A DNA stretch of 63,117 nucleotides from NCBI GenBank assembly GCA_031362985.1, contig JANLTO010000101.1, positions 1 to 63,117 of the forward strand. The letters are read 5' to 3'. The notes beneath the pieces are model-generated. The model saw only the letters and a program-made list of their open reading frames with translations, was not told the origin of the DNA and made no database searches. Positions 58,225 to 63,117 of this stretch are shown piece by piece. This stretch comes from SHZL01 sp031362985. Its GTDB lineage: Bacteria > Pseudomonadota > Gammaproteobacteria > Xanthomonadales > SZUA-36. Within the stretch, counting starts at the first letter, position 1. Each line of letters begins with the position of its first letter. The position numbers and the translations under genes were made by a program.

Positions 58225-59841
58225 ATGATGAGACACAACACCAGTAGTGTGGGCCGGATATTTCAAACTGCGGTTGTATTACTGATTGGCACCGTGGTCA
58301 ATGCCTGTTCATCGCTGCCACCCGGTCACGATTTCCCCAAGACAGTCTCTGCAGCAATTACCGATCCGGAACAGACGAAGCTTGGCGCCCAGCTTGAAAG
58401 TACAAGCCGCGAGCATGAAGGCAAATCCGGCTTTTACCTGCAATCCTTCGGCGCAGACGGATACTTAACCCGGATGCAGATGATCAACGCAGCCGAGCGA
58501 ACACTGGACCTGCAATACTTTATTTTTCGTGGAGACGACACCGGCCGACTGTTGACGGACGCCGCGCTGCGGGCCGCTGATCGCGGGGTGCGCGTGCGCA
58601 TGTTGATCGACGATGGTGAAACGGTTGCCGGTGACGAGCAGATTGTGGCACTGGCTTCGCATCGATCAATTGAGATTCGAATCTTCAACCCATTCAGATA
58701 TCGTGGCCACCGGAAAACCATTCGTGCAACCGAGTTTATGTTTAACAAATCACGGCTTAACTACCGCATGCACAATAAATTGCTGGTCGTGGACAATTCG
58801 GCAGCGCTCATTGGCGGTCGCAACATCGGCGATCAGTATTTCCAGGTCAACGCCGAGGAGCAGTTTGCCGACAATGATGTGTTTGCCGTCGGTCCGATTG
58901 TCAGAGAGATCTCCGCGTCGTTTGACCAATACTGGAACGACGCACTTTCCATTCCGAATGAAGCGTTGACGAAGAAGTCGTCTCGCGCATCGTTGCGGGA
59001 GCACCGGGAATTAACCATCGAGGAACCGGCAGAGGTCAATGCGGACGGTGTCGATTTCGTCAAGCGGGTTAATTCCGGAGAACCATTCAACGGATTGATA
59101 TCCGGTCGCCTGCCCGTGGTTTGGGCTCCGGCGCAACTTATCAGCGACAGCCCTGACAAGAAAAGTGTGGAGGATGGCTCGGAGAATGGAGATTCGATTC
59201 TTCCTCCGCTAACGCGTGCCGCCTTGGCGGTCCAGTCAGAATTGCTGATGATCACGCCCTATCTGGTACCGGGTAAGGAGGGCATGGAGCTTTTCAATGA
59301 GCTGCGCCGCCGCGATATCAGCATTCGCGTCCTGACTAATTCACTGGTTTCTTCGACTGCTTTACTGGCACAGTCCGGATACATGGGTTACCGGGTACCC
59401 TTGCTTGAGGCAGGTATAGAGCTGTATGAAATCCGTTCCATGTTGGGCAACACGCGTGGAAGCGGGCAAACAGCCGCCATGTCACGCCACGGAACCTATT
59501 CGCTGCACGCCAAAATGTTTGTCTTCGACCGCCACAGCATATTTGTTGGTTCGCTGAACTTTGATCAAAGATCCATGTACCTCAACACGGAAATAGGCTT
59601 ATTGATCGAGAGTCCGGAGCTCGCGGAAGAATTAGCTCGGCGGTTTGAGGCCATGGTACAACCCGCCAACGCATACCAGGTGCTGTTGCAGCCCGATACA
59701 TCCGGAGAAGGGCATCATCTGGTCTGGCGTACTCAGGAAGATGAACAGATGGTCGACTTCCAGGATGAGCCCGCGCGGAGCGAAGGGCAGACCCTGAAGG
59801 TTAATCTTTTGTCGATACTGCCGCTGGATAGCGACCTGTGA
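58225..59841 (+). CDS. Phospholipase D/cardiolipin synthase-like lipoprotein
   Basis: A 538-residue protein with a lipoprotein signal (lipobox-like VVNAC, then SSL). Two HKD motifs: RMHNKLLVVDNSAALIGGRN (~178-197) and SLHAKMFVFDRHSIFVGSLN (~430-449). The two-HKD layout of phospholipase D superfamily enzymes that act on phosphatidyl groups, such as ClsC-type synthases, fits the protein, but most ClsC enzymes are not lipoproteins. The stop overlaps the DUF5329 start (GTGA). Confidence 0.9.
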   Translation: MMRHNTSSVGRIFQTAVVLLIGTVVNACSSLPPGHDFPKTVSAAITDPEQTKLGAQLESTSREHEGKSGFYLQSFGADGYLTRMQMINAAERTLDLQYFIFRGDDTGRLLTDAALRAADRGVRVRMLIDDGETVAGDEQIVALASHRSIEIRIFNPFRYRGHRKTIRATEFMFNKSRLNYRMHNKLLVVDNSAALIGGRNIGDQYFQVNAEEQFADNDVFAVGPIVREISASFDQYWNDALSIPNEALTKKSSRASLREHRELTIEEPAEVNADGVDFVKRVNSGEPFNGLISGRLPVVWAPAQLISDSPDKKSVEDGSENGDSILPPLTRAALAVQSELLMITPYLVPGKEGMELFNELRRRDISIRVLTNSLVSSTALLAQSGYMGYRVPLLEAGIELYEIRSMLGNTRGSGQTAAMSRHGTYSLHAKMFVFDRHSIFVGSLNFDQRSMYLNTEIGLLIESPELAEELARRFEAMVQPANAYQVLLQPDTSGEGHHLVWRTQEDEQMVDFQDEPARSEGQTLKVNLLSILPLDSDL

Positions 59842-60236
59842 ACCTTAGGCTGATCGTCCTTCTGGCTGCGATAGCGGGTGTGCTCTATTTCCCCGTCTCG
59901 CGTGCACAACCCGTGCAAAATGCCGAGACCGAAATAAATTACCTGCTCAATTTTGTCGAGATATCCGGGTGTGAATTCTATCGCAATGGCAGTTGGTACG
60001 ATTCTATTCGGGCGCAAGAACATCTTCGCAAGAAGTATAACTATTTATCAGCGCGGGACCGGATCGTGACCGCCGAAGACTTCGTCGAAAAAGCGGCCTC
60101 GGAAAGTAGCTTGAGTGGTATTCCATACGAGATTCGATGTGGCGATGGGTGCACAACAGTTGCAACCCGCGAATGGTTGCTGGCCGTGCTTGCCAGGTAT
60201 CGTGCCGTAGTAGTGCGAGGGTCCGAGTCCTCGTAA
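59838..60236 (+). CDS. DUF5329 periplasmic protein
   Basis: A 132-residue protein with a GTG start overlapping the phospholipase stop, a signal peptide (cut near SRAQPV) and the DUF5329 pattern: EINYLLNFVEISGCEFYRNG, then YDSIRAQEHLRKKY and TAEDFVEKAASESSLSG (about residues 80-96), with cysteines in the 'GCEF' and 'RCGDGC' positions. The function is unknown; coupling with the phospholipase suggests joint action on envelope lipids, which is inference. Confidence 0.87.
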   Translation: MNLRLIVLLAAIAGVLYFPVSRAQPVQNAETEINYLLNFVEISGCEFYRNGSWYDSIRAQEHLRKKYNYLSARDRIVTAEDFVEKAASESSLSGIPYEIRCGDGCTTVATREWLLAVLARYRAVVVRGSESS

Positions 60237-60296
60237 CCGGTATATCAGCAGGCAAGTCATCGTAAGCATGTGGGTAGCACAAAAAATTCCACCCCC

Positions 60297-60316
60297 TAAG
60301 TGCGCCAACGTACCGA
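60297..60316 (+). promoter_or_regulatory. Candidate Crp/Fnr-type site H (lmo0937-type gene)
   Basis: TAAGTGCG-CCAA-CGTACCGA is the weakest of the eight. CACACT (60337-60342) is centred 33 bp downstream of the axis, and the GTG at 60387 lies 80 bp away. Confidence 0.4.
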
Positions 60317-60386
60317 AACGGACCAATTCTTGCGCGCACACTGCCTTGGTTAGGTTTTCAACCAGCCCGTAAAGGAGAGATGAAAA

Positions 60387-60533
60387 GTGTTTGAGACTAT
60401 TGCAATTCTGTTGGTGATTTTATGGGCCCTGGGGCTGGTTTCCTCTTACACCATGGGCGGATTTATTCACATACTTCTGGTTTTGGCGGTCATTGTGATT
60501 GCCATCCGGCTTATTCAGGGCAGAAGGGTTTGA
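60387..60533 (+). CDS. lmo0937-family small membrane protein
   Basis: A 48-residue protein with a GTG start 7 bases after AGGAGA. It reads MFETIAILLVILWALGLVSS, then YTMGGFIHILLVLAVIVIAI and ends RLIQGRRV. The 'YTxGGFIHILLVLAVI' helix with a charged end is the signature of the lmo0937 family. The function is unknown; it is common in stress and envelope islands. Candidate site H lies 80 bp upstream. Confidence 0.9.
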   Translation: MFETIAILLVILWALGLVSSYTMGGFIHILLVLAVIVIAIRLIQGRRV

Positions 60534-60669
60534 TGCTTTTGCAGGGTTGGTAATGGAAGTTCAGGCCGTGTTCATAAAGCAAGGCGCATGATTCGATCAC
60601 ACACGGTTAATCAGGATCCCGCGCTAACCAAGGTCCGGGGTTAACAAGGTCACAGGTAAGGATTAAGCC

Positions 60670-61056
60670 ATGAAACGTTTATTGATGCTCGCACTCTTTT
60701 CGATCACCTCCGCATCTGCATCGGATGCCGATGTCGGTATCTCTATCTCCCTGGGGCAACCCGGATTCTATGGCCAGATAGACATTGGCGACTATCCGGC
60801 ACCACAGCTGATCTACGCGGAACCCGTTATTGTCGAACAGGTAGTCATTGTCCAGCAGCCGATCTACCTGCACGTTCGGCACGACCATATTCAGCACTGG
60901 GACAAGCATTGCCATGAATACGGCGCCTGCGGCCAACGAGTGTATTTCGTGGATGACGGTTGGTACGATTCCGTCTATGTGCCTAATTACCAGAAGAAAC
61001 ATGGCAACAATGGCAAAGGCAAGAATTCAAAGCATAAAGACAAAGGCCATGATTAA
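60670..61056 (+). CDS. Small exported His-rich protein of unknown function
   Basis: A 128-residue protein with a signal peptide (cut after about SASASDA). The mature part has LGQPGFYGQIDIGDYPAPQL, a Val/Gln-rich strand, then a histidine-rich segment HVRHDHIQHWDKHCHEYGAC and a Lys-rich tail. Histidines and two cysteines (about 85 and 91) suggest metal binding, but this is only a guess from composition. Proteins of this 'YPAPQLIY...HWxKHCHxYxACGQ' type are frequent in proteobacteria without assigned role. Confidence 0.8.
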   Translation: MKRLLMLALFSITSASASDADVGISISLGQPGFYGQIDIGDYPAPQLIYAEPVIVEQVVIVQQPIYLHVRHDHIQHWDKHCHEYGACGQRVYFVDDGWYDSVYVPNYQKKHGNNGKGKNSKHKDKGHD

Positions 61057-61292
61057 TAGCACTAGAACCGGCAGCACTGGAAACAGCAGACAAAAAGAGC
61101 AAGTTGCCCGACCCCTCCTGCTCTTGTGTGTTTTGGAGCACGAAGCTGGAAGGCCAATCAGCGTGTTTTCCAAACACTGCACGCGGTCAATGTACCGGCA
61201 CCCGGAATGGGCCCGGTTAACAAGACCATTTGAATGATTATCGAAGGTGCGTCGCGGTTGGACGCTCAGGCTAAAACCAAGAGGACTAGATC

Positions 61293-63117
61293 ATGTTGAA
61301 TTTATCTCGATTATTTGCACACACCCTCGTGCTGCTTTTTTTATTGGCAGTTGCGAACCTGGCCTGGGCTGATCCGTCTGGACGTGTTGCACTCATCACA
61401 GACTCCCAGGGTTCCATTAGTTACTCACCCGCCGGCGAAACTGAATGGGTGGGTGTGGTGCGCAATCGTCCCCTGATCATGGGTGACCGGTTGTGGAGCG
61501 ATCAAAACTCGCAAGCGGAATTCCAGGTTGGCAGTTCCGCTGTTCGTCTTGGCTCCAGCACCAGTGTTGAAATCCTGGACCTGAACGACAACATCGCTCA
61601 GCTCAAGGTGGCCGAGGGCAGCGTCAACGTGCGCATCCGGCGCTTGTATAAAGGCCAGATCGTGGAAATAGACACGCCCATGTTGGCGTTCAGCATCAAT
61701 CGTTCCGGCAGCTACCGAATCGATGTGGATCCCTACGATGGCCAGACCACCATTTCGGTCTTTAAAGGCGCCGGCACGGTATATGGTGATGGTGCCAATT
61801 TCAGGGTAAAGGCGGGAGAGGCGGTGGCTTTCTATGACGTAAATCTGCGTGATTACGAGATGTATGGCCTCGCAGAGGAAGATGACTTCGACCGCTATGC
61901 ATACACACGTGATCAACAGTGGGAGCAGTCTCCCTCTTTGCAGTATGTCAATGACGACATGGTAGGTTATGCAGCCCTGGATACCTACGGAAGCTGGAAC
62001 GTATCGGCAAGCTATGGCAACGTCTGGTACCCCACGCAGGTTTCTGCTGGCTGGGCTCCGTACCGTGATGGCCATTGGGTATGGCAGGAACCATGGGGCT
62101 GGACTTGGGTGGACAATGCGCCCTGGGGCTTCGCGCCCTCGCACTATGGTCGTTGGGTCTCTGTAAGCAATCGTTGGGGCTGGGTCCCGGGGCCGCGTTA
62201 TGTGCGTCCGATTTACGCGCCAGCCGTAGTCGCCTTCGTCGGTGGAAACAATTGGGGTATATCTGTCTCAATCGGTGGCGGTTACCAACCCATAGGCTGG
62301 TTTCCAATTGGTCCGCGGGAAGTCTACGTTCCGTCCTATCCGGTCAGTCGTAACTACTTCAATCAGGTCAATTCGAACAATACGGTGGTCAACAACACGA
62401 CCATCACCAACGTCTACAACAACTATTCCAGCGGTACGATCAATGTCAACCAGGATAACTACGCCAACCGCAATGTTGAAAATGCAGTTACGGTTGTTCC
62501 GAGCAATGTATTTGTGAATGCGCAATCGGTGGCACCGGCGGCAGTACGTGTTGACCGCAAGAGTCTCAAGGCGGGACAAACCATGCGTATCGCGCAGGTC
62601 GCACCCAGCGAACGCAGCGTGATCGGCGCAGGTAAAGTAGCGAAGGTTCGCCCGGCGAAGGTTGTCGATGACCGGCAAGTGGTCGTGCATAATACTCCTC
62701 CGCCAGCCGAACTGCCATTTGCCAAGCGTGAAAAGCAGTTGCAGAAAAATCCTGGACAACCGATAAGCGCCAGTCCCACTGACACTCCCCAGGGAAAGGA
62801 GAGTAAACCGGTCAGGAACGTACGTGTTGTGAGCGAAGAGCAAGCTACCGTTGATGCCCGCACAGCGGTAACGGGGCGCAAGAGCAAGTCCGGCAAGACA
62901 GAACAACTCGATCGTTCGGCGGAAGCGCGGAAAGCGTCCAAACCCGCGAAGGGAGTTGCTCCGCAAGGCACACAACAGCAACAGGCCGATGCTGACAAGC
63001 AGGCAGCCCAGCAGCAGCGCAAAGCCGAGAGCGACAAACAAGCAGCCCAGCAACAGCAAAAGCAGGCGGACGCTGACAAGCAAGCGGCCCAACAGCAACA
63101 GCGCAAGGCCGATAGCG
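61293..63117 (+). CDS. FecR/DUF6600-like surface protein, partial at window end
   Basis: The ATG at 61293 follows GAGGA. At least 608 residues are present with the frame still open at the window end. Signal peptide (cut near NLAWADPS), FecR-like domain (~28-190: VALITDSQGSISYS, VRLGSSTSVEILDL, TTISVFKGAGTVYG), then a Trp-rich DUF6600-type section (GWAPYRDGHWVWQEPWGWTW, then GRWVSVSNRWGWVPGPRY) and a long basic Gln/Ala/Lys-rich tail. FecR-type domains in free-standing exported proteins are often structural rather than anti-sigma. The tail is repetitive and cut off. Confidence 0.82.
   Translation, partial: MLNLSRLFAHTLVLLFLLAVANLAWADPSGRVALITDSQGSISYSPAGETEWVGVVRNRPLIMGDRLWSDQNSQAEFQVGSSAVRLGSSTSVEILDLNDNIAQLKVAEGSVNVRIRRLYKGQIVEIDTPMLAFSINRSGSYRIDVDPYDGQTTISVFKGAGTVYGDGANFRVKAGEAVAFYDVNLRDYEMYGLAEEDDFDRYAYTRDQQWEQSPSLQYVNDDMVGYAALDTYGSWNVSASYGNVWYPTQVSAGWAPYRDGHWVWQEPWGWTWVDNAPWGFAPSHYGRWVSVSNRWGWVPGPRYVRPIYAPAVVAFVGGNNWGISVSIGGGYQPIGWFPIGPREVYVPSYPVSRNYFNQVNSNNTVVNNTTITNVYNNYSSGTINVNQDNYANRNVENAVTVVPSNVFVNAQSVAPAAVRVDRKSLKAGQTMRIAQVAPSERSVIGAGKVAKVRPAKVVDDRQVVVHNTPPPAELPFAKREKQLQKNPGQPISASPTDTPQGKESKPVRNVRVVSEEQATVDARTAVTGRKSKSGKTEQLDRSAEARKASKPAKGVAPQGTQQQQADADKQAAQQQRKAESDKQAAQQQQKQADADKQAAQQQQRKADS
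62985..63117 (+). repeat. Coding tandem repeats in the DUF6600-like tail, running off the window
   Basis: ADADKQAAQQQ / ESDKQAAQQQQ / ADADKQAAQQQQ units recur every 13-14 codons, and the DNA around GACAAGCAGGCAGCCCAG repeats with a few changes. At least three copies are visible and a fourth begins at the very end. Confidence 0.75.

Noticed and set aside
61125..61144. TGTGTGTT-TTGG-AGCACGAA as a ninth Crp/Fnr-type site
   Set aside because: It resembles site G but has no good hexamer at 32-33 bp and lies 158 bp from the next start, outside the pattern of the other eight.
1..63117. CRISPR array, tRNA, rRNA, insertion sequence or prophage
   Set aside because: No spaced identical repeats with unique spacers, no cloverleaf or rRNA signatures and no transposase or structural phage genes were seen; the holin-type gene at 53.9 kb belongs to the YqjE-like group.

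Overview
The window comes from the chromosome of a GC-rich gammaproteobacterium. I infer this from DbpA, RapA/HepA, a yqjD-yqjE-yqjK-like trio, several large TonB/amidohydrolase/VPS10 proteins and FlgO-TPR membrane proteins, a mix reminiscent of Woeseia/Steroidobacter-type lineages; the family-level placement is inference. I saw no rRNA, tRNA, CRISPR array, intact insertion sequence or phage.

Layout. 0-5 kb: the end of an MDR oxidoreductase, a DUF1295 protein, a pair of nested palindromic repeats, a secreted protein and an exported amidohydrolase. 4.6-6.9 kb: a compact organoarsenical operon (arsR-arsI-old yellow enzyme) that appears to be transcribed without a leader. 7-16.8 kb: a FlgO/TPR protein, a secreted repeat protein, an asparagine synthetase preceded by four 16-bp-spaced direct repeats, an MFS transporter, a small lipoprotein, photolyase and dbpA. 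17-19.5 kb: a vapBC module followed by a TPR-sulfotransferase segment that ends in a second copy of the vapC 3' end. 19.5-31 kb: an uptake and degradation locus (two paralogous amidohydrolases flanking a TonB receptor, a TetR regulator, a VPS10/BNR protein and an M13 metallopeptidase) with a shared candidate operator. 31-40.7 kb: a molybdopterin oxidoreductase, a carboxymuconolactone decarboxylase pair, a Phd/ParE-type toxin-antitoxin module, rapA and formate-tetrahydrofolate ligase.

40.8-63 kb is the most remarkable part. A signalling block (PAS histidine kinase with receiver, receiver-PAS protein, Crp/Fnr-type regulator, metallo-beta-lactamase-fold enzyme fused to a receiver, convergent hybrid kinase with HPt) lies among small envelope and stress genes (DUF3096, DUF883, holin-X, YqjK-like, AI-2E exporter, DUF3309, CsbD, PAP2, BON, phospholipase D, DUF5329, lmo0937). 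Eight intergenic 20-bp dyads related to TCTGTGCG-NNNN-CGCACAGA occur here. Each has a -10-like hexamer whose centre is 32-33 bp downstream of the dyad axis, which is the geometry of a class II Crp/Fnr activator site at about -41.5. I propose that the Crp/Fnr-type protein encoded at 48.4 kb controls this local regulon, including both kinases. The window ends inside a FecR/DUF6600-like surface protein.
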